DNA from: ZC4RG30 sp046347045
Lineage (GTDB): Bacteria > Pseudomonadota > Gammaproteobacteria > Steroidobacterales > Steroidobacteraceae
Direction of reading: 5' to 3'
DNA: 64,000 bases
NCBI GenBank assembly: GCA_046347045.1
Contig: JAXMGX010000006.1
Coordinates: forward strand, 124,001 to 188,000
This document shows positions 56,741 to 64,000 of this stretch, one piece after another. Below the pieces are notes generated by a model. That model ran no database searches. It had not been told where the DNA came from and saw only the letters and a program-made list of their open reading frames with translations. The number at the start of each line of letters is the position of its first letter. The stretch's first letter is position 1. Position numbers and translations under genes: made by a program.

Positions 56741-58407
56741 TGCCTGCGTTGAAGCCCTCTTTGCTGGCCGTGGCGGTGTCCATGGCCCTGGCGTTCGCCG
56801 CCCGGGGTGTGCCGGCGGCGCAGGCACCGGCACCCACGGTTGCGCCTGCGGAGGCCGGCACGGCCGAGCCGCAGTTCGTGTACCGCTTCCGTGTGCGCGA
56901 CACGCTCATTGGATTGAGCCAGCGCCTGTTGCTGCAGCCGCGGCGCTGGGCCGAGCTGCAGCAGCGCAATGGCATCCGCAATCCCACCCGCATCGCGCCC
57001 GATACGCCGATCCGCATTCCCTGGTCCTGGTTGAAGCTCACGCCCGATACGGCGGTGGTGCAGTCGGTGACCGGTGCGGTGACCCGCGATGGCGTGCCGG
57101 TTGCGCAGGGCGATGTGCTCTCGCAGGGCATGCGCATCGAAACACCTGCCGACGGCTCGGTGAGCATCGTGTTTGCCGACCAGTCGGTCGTCACGCTGCA
57201 GAAATCCAGCGTGCTGCGACTCGAACGCCTGCAGCGTGTCGAAGACGTCGAAGATGGCCACAGCGCCGGGCTGAAGCTGGATTCCGGCCGCATCGAAACC
57301 ACGGTGAAGCCGAAGCGCGATGTCGGCCGCTTCGAGATCGTGACGCCGGTGGCCATTTCCGCGGTGCGCGGCACGCAGTTCCGCACCGGCTTCGACGGCG
57401 CCACAGGCGGGGCGACCACCGAGACGCTCGAAGGCAATGTCGGTGTCGCGGGCGCGCAGGGTTCGGCTGCCGTGGGCGCGGGATTCGGCACGCGTGTGGA
57501 ATCCAGTGGCTCGGTGCTGCCGCCCGTGCCGTTGCTGCCGCCGCCGGATCTTGCGGCGATCGCCGCCGTCAACGACCAGCCGCGGCTGCGCATCGCATTC
57601 CCGGCGGTTGCTGAGGCCGCCTCGTATCGCGCGCAGCTCGCGGCCGATCAGGATTTCCGCACCGTGAGCGTGGATGCGGTGTCGGCCGCGCCAGCCTTCG
57701 ACATGCCCGTGTCTGCGGATGGCGGCTACTGGCTGCGCGTGCGCGCCATCGATGCACGGGGCATCGAGGGTCGCGATGCAACGCGCGGTTTCACGCAGCA
57801 TGTGTTGCCGGCCGTGCCGGTGGCGATGGCGCCGGCCGCGGGTTCCCGTTTCCATACCGGCGATGTCACGCTGCAATGGGCGGCGCAGGCCGATGCCGCG
57901 CGCTACCACCTGCAGCTCGCGCGCGATGCGCAGTTCGGCGGCATCGTCGTCGATCAAACCATCGACGCCGGCACGCAGGCGGCGCTGCGCGATCTGGCGG
58001 CCGGGGTGTACTTCTGGCGCGTCTCCGCGGTGAATGCCGCCGGCGAATCCGGCCCGTTCAGCGCCGCACGCCAGTTCGAGCGACGTCCCGCCGCCCTCGA
58101 GCCGCAATTCTCGCTCGACAAGGCGCGGACGCTGCATTTCACCTGGGCCGCGCGCCCCGGCGAGCGCTACCATCTGCAGGTGGCCCGCGATGCCGCATTC
58201 TCCCGACTGGTCGCCGACACCACGCTCGACGGAAGTGAGTTCGTCATCCCGCGAGCCGCCAGCGGCATGTACCACGCGCGATTGCAGGTAATCGCCGCCG
58301 ACGGCATTGCCGATCCGGCAGGCACAGCGCGGCAATTCCTGGTGCCCGTTCCGCGGTGGCTCGAGGTGCTGATCGGCTCGACGATGCTGTTGCCGATGCT
58401 GCTATGA
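56740..58407 (+). CDS. Periplasmic LysM-FecR-fibronectin-like protein
   Basis: 555 residues with a signal peptide (1-27). A LysM-like segment (about 45-100, FRVRDTLIGLSQRLLLQP) is followed by a FecR domain (about 105-240, AISAVRGTQFR). Three repeated beta modules of about 85 residues follow, with W-x-A and Y-x-L-Q-L/V-A-x-D (for example YHLQLARDAQF, YHLQVARDAAF). A C-terminal hydrophobic stretch (VLIGSTMLLPMLL) may anchor it. FecR proteins paired with CHASE2 kinases are thought to feed a periplasmic signal to the sensor. It overlaps the kinase gene by 4 bp. Confidence 0.82.
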   Translation: MPALKPSLLAVAVSMALAFAARGVPAAQAPAPTVAPAEAGTAEPQFVYRFRVRDTLIGLSQRLLLQPRRWAELQQRNGIRNPTRIAPDTPIRIPWSWLKLTPDTAVVQSVTGAVTRDGVPVAQGDVLSQGMRIETPADGSVSIVFADQSVVTLQKSSVLRLERLQRVEDVEDGHSAGLKLDSGRIETTVKPKRDVGRFEIVTPVAISAVRGTQFRTGFDGATGGATTETLEGNVGVAGAQGSAAVGAGFGTRVESSGSVLPPVPLLPPPDLAAIAAVNDQPRLRIAFPAVAEAASYRAQLAADQDFRTVSVDAVSAAPAFDMPVSADGGYWLRVRAIDARGIEGRDATRGFTQHVLPAVPVAMAPAAGSRFHTGDVTLQWAAQADAARYHLQLARDAQFGGIVVDQTIDAGTQAALRDLAAGVYFWRVSAVNAAGESGPFSAARQFERRPAALEPQFSLDKARTLHFTWAARPGERYHLQVARDAAFSRLVADTTLDGSEFVIPRAASGMYHARLQVIAADGIADPAGTARQFLVPVPRWLEVLIGSTMLLPMLL

Positions 58408-60731
58408 ACCGGGCGCGATCCGGGCGCAACGTCGTACGGCAGTGGGCGGGGCTCCTGGCCTGCGTGCTGGCCGCAACGGTGCTGGCCGGCGTCTTCGATG
58501 TGTTCTGGCGCGCGGATCTTGCGATCTACGATGCGGCGCTGCCGATGCGGCCCGCGCCCGCCGACGTGGTGATCGTCGCCGTGGACGATGCCAGCATCGC
58601 GCAGCTCGGGCGCTGGCCCTGGCCCCGCGATATCCATGCGCGGCTGATGGAGCGGCTGACACAGGCCGGCGCGCGTGCCGTCGCCTTCGACGTCCTCTTC
58701 ACCGAACCCAGCGCACCGGACGCCGCCACCGATGCCGCACTGGCCACGGCCATTTCACGCGGTCCTCCCACGGTGCTGCCGCTGGCAGTGGAGATGCCCA
58801 GCGCGGGCCGCCCTCTGCGCGTGCTGCCGCCCATCGACGCGCTGAGCCGGGTCGCCGCGGGCACCGGCCATGTGCATCTGGAGCTCGATCGCGATGGCGT
58901 GGGCCGCAGCGTTTTCCTGCGCGAAGGGCAGGGCGAGGCGAAGTGTCCGCACCTGATGCTCGCGCTGCTCGAACACGCGCCGTCGGAGCCGCGGCCGGTG
59001 CTCGAAGGCGCGCGTCATCCGCACCCCGACGGGGCGGGCGATGTATGGGTGCGCGACTACCAGATGCTGGTTCCCTTCCTCGGGCCGCCGGGCCATTTCC
59101 CGCGCCTGTCGTATGCGGACGTGCTGAATGGCCATGTCAATGCCGACGCGCTGCGCGGCAAGCTGGTGCTGGTGGGCGCCACGGCGCAGGGCACCGGCGA
59201 TGCCTATCCCACGCCGCGTTCCGGCAATGGCGTGGCGATGCCGGGCGTGGAGATCTCGGCGAATGTGCTGCAGGCGATGCGCGAGCACCGCATCGTCAGG
59301 CCCGTGGGAAAGCCACTGGCCATCACGCTGGCATTGCTGCCCATCGTGCTGGTGGCGCTGGGGTTCCTGCGCCTGTCGCCCAGCCAGTCGCTGATGCTGT
59401 CGGGCGTGGCGTGGCTTGCCACGCTGGGCGCCAGTGTGTTCGCGCTGCATGCAGGTTACTGGTGGCCGCCGTCGGCCGCGCTTGCCGCCTTGCTGGTGAT
59501 GTATCCGCTGTGGAGCTGGCGCCGCCTGGAAGCCACGCAGAAGTATCTGGACGAGGAACTCGCGCGCCTGGCCCGCGAGCGCTTTCCCTTCGCCCTGCCC
59601 GTGCAGCGTCCTGCCCGGACCGTGCCGTTCGCCGACGTGATCGAGCGGCGCATCGACATCGTGCGCGAGGCGGTGCAGGGCGCGCGTGACGCGCGGCGCC
59701 TGTTCGCCGACACGCTGAAGGCACTGCCGGCTGCCACCATCCTCGCCGACGGCGAAGGCCGCATCGTCATCTCGAATCCCGCGGCGGCGCGACTGTTCGG
59801 GGTGGCCGACGACGCCGTGCTCGAAGGCCGGGCGCTCGATGCCTTCCTTGCGGCAGGCTCCGGCGATGCGGCGCTGTCCTTCGCCAATCTGTCGAAGCAC
59901 GCGCCTGCCGAACTGGAGTCGGAGCTGCAGCCCGCCGGCCGCACGGTGCTGATCCGTACCGTGCCCTTCATGGGCGGCGCCGGCGTGCGCGCCGGCACCA
60001 TCATCGAGATCACCGACATCAGCGAGCTGCGCGCCGCGCAGCGCGAACGCGAGGACGCGCTGCGATTCCTGTCGCACGACATGAAAAGCCCGGCCTCTTC
60101 GCTGCTGGGCCTGGCGCAGCTCCAGCGCGATCCGGGGCGCGCGCTGCCGTCGGAGCATCTGTCGCAGCGACTGGAGCTGCTGGCGCAGCGCCTGCTCGCG
60201 CTGGTCGATGGCTTCGTGGGACTCGCAAGGGCCGAGGCCGTCGATCCTTCGGCCTTCGAGGAAATGGACCTGCGCGATGCACTGCAGGATGCGATCGACG
60301 AGGTGTGGGCGGTCGCGCAGTCGCGCCGCATCCAGGTGGACGCCGCATTGCCCGAGGTAGCGCTGCCCATGCAGGGCGACCGGACCCTGCTGGCGCGGGC
60401 GCTCATCAACCTGCTCGGCAACGCCCTGAAGTTCTCGCCCGAAGGCAGTGGCGTGCAGGTGCGGTGCCGCGTGCAGCGGCAGGAAGTCACCGTCGAGGTG
60501 CAGGACAGCGGGCCGGGTGTAGCCGAAGAGGCGCGGGGGTCGCTGTTCCAGCGCTTCGCCCGCCGTGTCCATCGTGGCACCGCCGACCCCGGCGGCGCGG
60601 GGCTGGGACTGGCCTTCGTGCGCGTCGTGGCGGAAAAGCACGGCGGCCGCGTCGGCGTGAAGTCCACGCCTGCCGGCGGCTCCATCTTCACCATCACGCT
60701 GCGCCTGTCGGCGTCCTCCGGCGCCACCTGA
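58404..60731 (+). CDS. CHASE2-PAS sensor histidine kinase
   Basis: 775 residues from the ATG at 58404. TM1 (14-34) is followed by a CHASE2 extracellular sensor (about 35-300; VIVAVDDASIAQLGRWPWPRD, FTEPSAPDAATDAAL, GKLVLVGATAQGTGD), three helices (about 305-380), a PAS domain (about 440-550), HisKA with the phospho-His in LSHDMKSPASSLLG (about 558), and an HATPase with DSGPGV and GGAGLGLAF. It is the partner of the response regulator at 56045. The signal is unknown; FecR and LysM partners point to the envelope. Confidence 0.9.
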   Translation: MNRARSGRNVVRQWAGLLACVLAATVLAGVFDVFWRADLAIYDAALPMRPAPADVVIVAVDDASIAQLGRWPWPRDIHARLMERLTQAGARAVAFDVLFTEPSAPDAATDAALATAISRGPPTVLPLAVEMPSAGRPLRVLPPIDALSRVAAGTGHVHLELDRDGVGRSVFLREGQGEAKCPHLMLALLEHAPSEPRPVLEGARHPHPDGAGDVWVRDYQMLVPFLGPPGHFPRLSYADVLNGHVNADALRGKLVLVGATAQGTGDAYPTPRSGNGVAMPGVEISANVLQAMREHRIVRPVGKPLAITLALLPIVLVALGFLRLSPSQSLMLSGVAWLATLGASVFALHAGYWWPPSAALAALLVMYPLWSWRRLEATQKYLDEELARLARERFPFALPVQRPARTVPFADVIERRIDIVREAVQGARDARRLFADTLKALPAATILADGEGRIVISNPAAARLFGVADDAVLEGRALDAFLAAGSGDAALSFANLSKHAPAELESELQPAGRTVLIRTVPFMGGAGVRAGTIIEITDISELRAAQREREDALRFLSHDMKSPASSLLGLAQLQRDPGRALPSEHLSQRLELLAQRLLALVDGFVGLARAEAVDPSAFEEMDLRDALQDAIDEVWAVAQSRRIQVDAALPEVALPMQGDRTLLARALINLLGNALKFSPEGSGVQVRCRVQRQEVTVEVQDSGPGVAEEARGSLFQRFARRVHRGTADPGGAGLGLAFVRVVAEKHGGRVGVKSTPAGGSIFTITLRLSASSGAT

Positions 60732-60810
60732 CAGTCTTTTACAGTCCGCTCCGGGCGCTTCGGAAATACTGCTGACACAGCATCGTGACCTCGCCTGATG
60801 TGGATCGTGA

Positions 60811-60987
60811 ATGAAGAATTTTCCGGAGCCGGAGTACTACGTCGTCAAGCAGGGCGACACGCTGCCGAAGATCGCGGAAGAGTTCTACGGTGACGAAAGC
60901 CTGTACATCCACATCTTCGTCGCGAACCGGAGCCTGCTCGAGGATCCAAGACTGATCCAGCCTGGCCAGAAGCTGCTGCTTCCCTGA
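60811..60987 (+). CDS. Small LysM protein
   Basis: 58 residues, MKNFPEPEYYVVKQGDTL..., consisting of one LysM domain (YVVKQGDTLPKIAEEFYGDE, IFVANRSLLEDP, IQPGQKLLLP). It resembles the C-terminal half of E. coli YgaU/Kbp but lacks the BON domain and a signal peptide, so it is probably cytoplasmic. It lies 80 bp after the CHASE2 kinase and 25 bp before the lipoprotein gene, all on the same strand. It is short enough to be missed by standard gene callers. Confidence 0.8.
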   Translation: MKNFPEPEYYVVKQGDTLPKIAEEFYGDESLYIHIFVANRSLLEDPRLIQPGQKLLLP

Positions 60988-61012
60988 CATGAACCAATGG
61001 AGTGATTCGACG

Positions 61013-61600
61013 ATGATCAAGAAACTCTCGCGGGGCGCGATCGTTGCCTCGCTGCTGGTGCTGGCCGCCTGCGCCGGCCAGAAGGAGCCGGCCACCACGG
61101 CCATGGCCGCCGCCGAGAGCGCGCTGGCTGCCGTCAAGGACGATGCCGCCAAGTACCTGCCCGAAGAACTCCACGCGGCCGAAGGCACGCTGGCTTCGCT
61201 GAAGAACAGCCTCGAGAAGGGCGACTACAAGGCGGTGATGGCCGGCGCGCCCGCGCTGATGAGCAGCCTCGATACGCTGAAGTCGCATCTGGCTCCGAAG
61301 CTCGAGGAGGCGAAGGCCGCCGCCGCGGAGTGGACGAGCTACGCCACCGACCTGCCGAAGATGGTGGATGCCATCCAGAGCCGCGTGACCACGCTGTCGT
61401 CCGCCAGGACACTGCCCAAGGGCCTGAACGCCGCCGCGATCGATACGGCGCGGAGCGGCCTCGACAGCATGCGGGCCGCCTGGGCCGACGCCAGCACCGC
61501 GTTCACCGGCGGCAATGCCATCGACGCGCTCGCCAAAGCCAAGGCCATCAAGGCCAAGGGCGAGGAAGTGATGAAGCTGCTGGGCATGACTGCCGGCTGA
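61013..61600 (+). CDS. Lipoprotein with coiled-coil/helical repeats
   Basis: 195 residues from the ATG at 61013. The lipobox LVLAACAG anchors Cys18. The body is Ala-rich helix (AMAAAESALAAVKDDAAKYL, GDYKAVMAGAPALMSS, LEEAKAAAAEWTSY), as in outer-membrane-associated lipoproteins of the DUF4398 or SPW_0924-like type. No catalytic motif. An upstream in-frame start at 60989 adds eight residues before the signal. Probably in one transcript with the small LysM gene. Confidence 0.75.
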   Translation: MIKKLSRGAIVASLLVLAACAGQKEPATTAMAAAESALAAVKDDAAKYLPEELHAAEGTLASLKNSLEKGDYKAVMAGAPALMSSLDTLKSHLAPKLEEAKAAAAEWTSYATDLPKMVDAIQSRVTTLSSARTLPKGLNAAAIDTARSGLDSMRAAWADASTAFTGGNAIDALAKAKAIKAKGEEVMKLLGMTAG

Positions 61601-61697
61601 GCGTCCTGTCCCCCAGGGCCGGCGGAGAGTGCCCGTGACTTTCCGTCGGCCACCTCTCCGCTGTAGCATCATCGACCCTCCCCAAGGAGACAAGTCG

Positions 61698-62102
61698 ATG
61701 AACACTTCCAGACTGATCATCGCGGCCACCCTGTTTGTGTTTGCCGGAGCAACTGCCCTCGCGGCAGACAAACCCAGCAGGCAGGAAAAGAGCGAAGCCC
61801 GACTCGCGGAACTGCTCAAGGGGCGCACCGCCGGCGAGCCCCAGTCGTGCATCCCCGAATTCAAGTCGAGCCAGGTGGAGGTGCTCGACGGCGTGGCGCT
61901 GGTGTATGGCATCGGCAAGACCATCTACGTGGCCAAGCCCGACCGCCCCAGCCAGATGCAGTGGGACGACGTGATGGTGGTCAACCGCACCGGTGGCCAG
62001 CTCTGCAACACCGACATCATCCGCACGGTCGATCGCCTGAGTGGCTTCACCACGGGCGTCGTATTCCTCAGCAAGTTCGTGCCCTACAGGAAGCCTGACT
62101 GA
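61698..62102 (+). CDS. Secreted hypothetical protein
   Basis: 134 residues from the ATG at 61698 behind AAGGAG. Signal peptide 1-22 (ending ALAA). The mature part has two Cys (SCIPEF and GGQLCNTD) that could form a disulfide, a VEVLDGVALVYGIGKTIYVA strand pair and a C-terminal beta segment. No family is recognised. Confidence 0.7.
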   Translation: MNTSRLIIAATLFVFAGATALAADKPSRQEKSEARLAELLKGRTAGEPQSCIPEFKSSQVEVLDGVALVYGIGKTIYVAKPDRPSQMQWDDVMVVNRTGGQLCNTDIIRTVDRLSGFTTGVVFLSKFVPYRKPD

Positions 62103-62191
62103 CAGTCCGGCCCGGCGAGCGGCCAAATCGCCTGCTCTCGGGCGACGAGCTCAAGGTCGCATTCCAGCGCGCGCTGGCCGCTGCCGATGGC

Positions 62192-62659
62192 GTGGCCGGC
62201 GCGCATTGCGTCCACGAGCGCTGGATGCGCGGGGACTTCGCCGCACCGATCGAAGCCGACCTCGAGCTGCTGTGGAAGCACGCGGGGCCAACCATCCCCG
62301 ACTGGCTGCCCATGCGCTACGTAAGCTGGTTGCCGGTCGCCTATGAGGTGGCCGCGCGATTCACTTCCACTCGCCGCGGCCGCACCAACGTCTATCTGAT
62401 CCTGCTCGACTATGCCGATCGTCGCGGCGATGACCATGGCGTGTACGTGGGCATGAGTCGCTATTCAGCCGCCCAGCGGTTCGACCAGCACAAGGCGGGC
62501 ATCCGCGCCGCAGGCGTGGTGCTGAAGCGCGGGCTGGAAGTTCTCACCGGGCCGGTGATGCACCTGCAGAACATCTCCCGGAGCGAAGCCGTGCGAATCG
62601 AAGCCGGGCTGGCGCAGGCACTGGGCGATGCCGGCATTCGCGCGGAGGGTGGGCACTGA
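62192..62659 (+). CDS. GIY-YIG-like nuclease-domain protein
   Basis: 155 residues from a GTG at 62192, but the frame stays open upstream to a CTG at 62099 with protein-like sequence (VRPGERPNRLLSGDELKVAF), so the true start may be that CTG. The C-terminal half has YLILLDYADRRGDD, GVYVGMSRYSAAQRFDQHKAGIRA, which matches the GIY-YIG core (Y-V-G-x-S, R-F-x-x-H-K). It may act as a structure-specific nuclease or an inactive nucleic-acid binder. Single gene, convergent with the DUF1801 gene. Confidence 0.6.
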   Translation: MAGAHCVHERWMRGDFAAPIEADLELLWKHAGPTIPDWLPMRYVSWLPVAYEVAARFTSTRRGRTNVYLILLDYADRRGDDHGVYVGMSRYSAAQRFDQHKAGIRAAGVVLKRGLEVLTGPVMHLQNISRSEAVRIEAGLAQALGDAGIRAEGGH

Positions 62660-62667
62660 TCCCTGCA

Positions 62668-63066
62668 CTACGGCCGTGAACAGGCCTTCTTCCGGCCTTC
62701 GCGCCGGGCGGCCATATCGTCCGAGTACACCTGCCGGACCAGCGCCTTGAACGCGGCAGCATCGATGTCGCCCGCGGTACGCACCTTCACGTGACGCAGA
62801 TACTGACCGCCGCCAACCAGCAGGTGCTTCGGATCCTTCAGCGATGTTCCGCGGAAGAATCCGAGCTGGACGTGGTCCTTCCCGGCGTGGATGTAGATCC
62901 GGGGGCTTCCCTCGTCCAGCCAGCAGCCCTGTCCCCATTTGACCGAGCTCGACAGGTGAGGGGCGGCGGATTCGATGATCCTGGTGAGCGCGCCGATGAG
63001 CCGGATGTGCTTCGGTGACTGATCCTTCTTCCAGGCCGCGAATGATGCATGGGCTTTCATGGGCAT
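62668..63066 (-). CDS. DUF1801 (YdhG-like) protein
   Basis: 132 residues. Conserved DUF1801 features: HIRLIGALTRIIESAAPHLSSSVKWGQGCW, GRIYIHAG-type, LGFFRGTSLKDPKHLL and the C-terminal helix AFKALVRQVY. DUF1801 proteins are small soluble proteins related to the YdhG/YjbR domain; the function is unknown. The ATG at 63060 two codons on is an alternative start. Confidence 0.82.
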   Translation of the reverse strand: MPMKAHASFAAWKKDQSPKHIRLIGALTRIIESAAPHLSSSVKWGQGCWLDEGSPRIYIHAGKDHVQLGFFRGTSLKDPKHLLVGGGQYLRHVKVRTAGDIDAAAFKALVRQVYSDDMAARREGRKKACSRP

Positions 63067-63130
63067 GGCGTACCCATGCTACTGCGCGCCGCGGGGCGGT
63101 AGAAGCGCCGTTGCGCTAGGATTCCGGCGG

Positions 63131-64000
63131 ATGACCCAGCGCGCCCCGGCCATCGGCTTCATCTTCATCACGCTGCTCATCGACGTGATCGGCTTCGGCA
63201 TCATCATTCCGGTGATGCCGAACCTCATCCAGTCGATGACGGGCGGCACCGTCAGCGACGCGGCACAGACCGGCGGGTGGCTGCTGACCGCTTACGCCAT
63301 TACCCAGTTCATCTGCGCGCCCATCGTCGGTGGACTGAGCGATCGCTTCGGTCGCCGGCCGGTGCTGCTCGCCGCGCTCGCCGGCTTCACCGTCGATTAT
63401 CTGTTCCTCGCCTACGCGCCCACCATCGGCTGGCTGTTCCTCGGCCGTGTCATCGCCGGCATCATGGGCGCCAGCTTCACCACCGCCGGCGCCTACATCG
63501 CCGATATCAGCACCAACGAAAACCGCGCGCAGAACTTCGGGATGATGGGCGCGACATTCGGCCTGGGATTCATCATCGGCCCGCTGATCGGCGGCGTGCT
63601 GGGTGAACTCGGTACGCGCGTACCCTTCCTCGTCACCGCGGGGCTCACGGCGCTGAACTTCCTGTACGGCCTGCTGGTGCTGCCCGAGTCGCTGAAGCCG
63701 GAGAATCGCAGGCATTTCGACTGGCGCCGCGCGAACCCGCTCGGCACGATGATCAGCGTGATGCGCTACAAGGGCGTGGCGGGCCTGTTCGCCGCGCTGT
63801 CGCTGCTCAGCGTGGCCGCGCATGCGGTGCAGAGCAACTGGGCCTACTACACCATCGAGAAATTCCACTGGACGCCCACGCTGATCGGCATCTCGCTGGC
63901 CGTCGTGGGTTTCGTGTTCGCCGGGGTGCAGGGTGGCCTGATCCGCGTGCTGATTCCGCGGCTGGGGCCCAAGCGCGCTGCGTATCTCGGTCTGCTGCTG
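63131..64000 (+). CDS. MFS transporter, TCR/Tet type, partial (C-terminus outside the window)
   Basis: Starts at the ATG at 63131 and runs off the right edge; about 290 residues are visible. Transmembrane helices begin IGFIFITLLIDVIGFGIIIPVMPNL, followed by the MFS loop GGLSDRFGRRPVLLAALAGF and helix pairs to TAGLTALNFLYGLLVLPESL. The pattern resembles the Tet(A)-like drug/proton antiporter branch of the major facilitator superfamily. It probably exports a drug or metabolite; the substrate cannot be read from the sequence. Confidence 0.85.
   Translation, partial: MTQRAPAIGFIFITLLIDVIGFGIIIPVMPNLIQSMTGGTVSDAAQTGGWLLTAYAITQFICAPIVGGLSDRFGRRPVLLAALAGFTVDYLFLAYAPTIGWLFLGRVIAGIMGASFTTAGAYIADISTNENRAQNFGMMGATFGLGFIIGPLIGGVLGELGTRVPFLVTAGLTALNFLYGLLVLPESLKPENRRHFDWRRANPLGTMISVMRYKGVAGLFAALSLLSVAAHAVQSNWAYYTIEKFHWTPTLIGISLAVVGFVFAGVQGGLIRVLIPRLGPKRAAYLGLLL

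Noticed and set aside
1..64000. CRISPR arrays or rRNA genes
   Set aside because: No regularly spaced repeats and no rRNA-like sequence were seen on reading the window.

Overview
The window is a high-GC proteobacterial chromosome segment. The order cytochrome c4, dsbA, engB, and polA converging on engB, with lptM just upstream of polA, is typical of Gammaproteobacteria. The DUF6152-type pair at the left edge suggests a Steroidobacter/Nevskia-like soil or freshwater lineage; this placement is inference. All coordinates were read by eye, and no database search or folding program was run.

Layout. (1) 1-1078 is the left chromosomal flank: a partial DUF6152 gene and a secreted protein. (2) 1079-21480 is island A, bounded by copies of the 3' end of tRNA-Arg(CCG). 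It has no integrase. It holds a DoxX-NDH-2 fusion (plus strand), a nine-gene minus-strand operon of sugar and redox enzymes (VOC, GMC oxidoreductase, aquaporin, SDR, two glycoside hydrolases, SMP-30 lactonase, GlcG/HbpS-like protein, sugar-nucleotidyltransferase) led by an orphan bufferin-type RiPP precursor, a STAS protein, and a second operon bufA-bufB-bufC-doxX-bEBP. Four sigma-54-type promoters (-24/-12) sit in front of the transcription units of this island, and the island encodes its own sigma-54 activator. It looks like a self-contained sigma-54 regulon. (3) 21481-43336 is island B, an integrative mobilizable element. It carries a tyrosine integrase beside the intact tRNA-Arg, a Ti-type TraA relaxase with an oriT-like hairpin, and a MobB-like coiled-coil protein, but no type IV secretion genes. 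Its cargo is a predicted restriction system of the MutL/Z1 class (C5-methylase, Vsr, GHKL ATPase, PD-(D/E)XK protein, Z1 helicase), two HEPN-type proteins, a PH/GRAM-like protein, a Sel1-repeat protein, a poly-gamma-glutamate-hydrolase-like protein and several unknowns. (4) 43334-64000 is the right chromosomal flank: tRNA-Arg, TauE, CorA, DsbA, cytochrome c4, EngB, PolA, LptM, DUF4870, RsuA, RsmC, DUF2200, OsmC, a GMC oxidoreductase, a response regulator/FecR-LysM/CHASE2-kinase operon, small secreted proteins, a GIY-YIG-like protein, DUF1801 and a partial MFS transporter.

How it fits together. Islands A and B are tandem insertions at one tRNA gene. Their distal ends are homologous to each other, and a 17-bp motif (CTGTCCCAAAAGTGTCC) recurs at three of the island ends, as expected for integrase arm sites. 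B can probably still excise and be mobilized by a helper. A has lost, or never had, an integrase and has core-like base composition. In A the bufferin peptides (metal-binding RiPPs matured by the DUF692 enzyme BufB with BufC) are wired by sigma-54 promoters to membrane redox (DoxX, NDH-2) and to a polysaccharide/sugar operon, an association I do not know from the literature.
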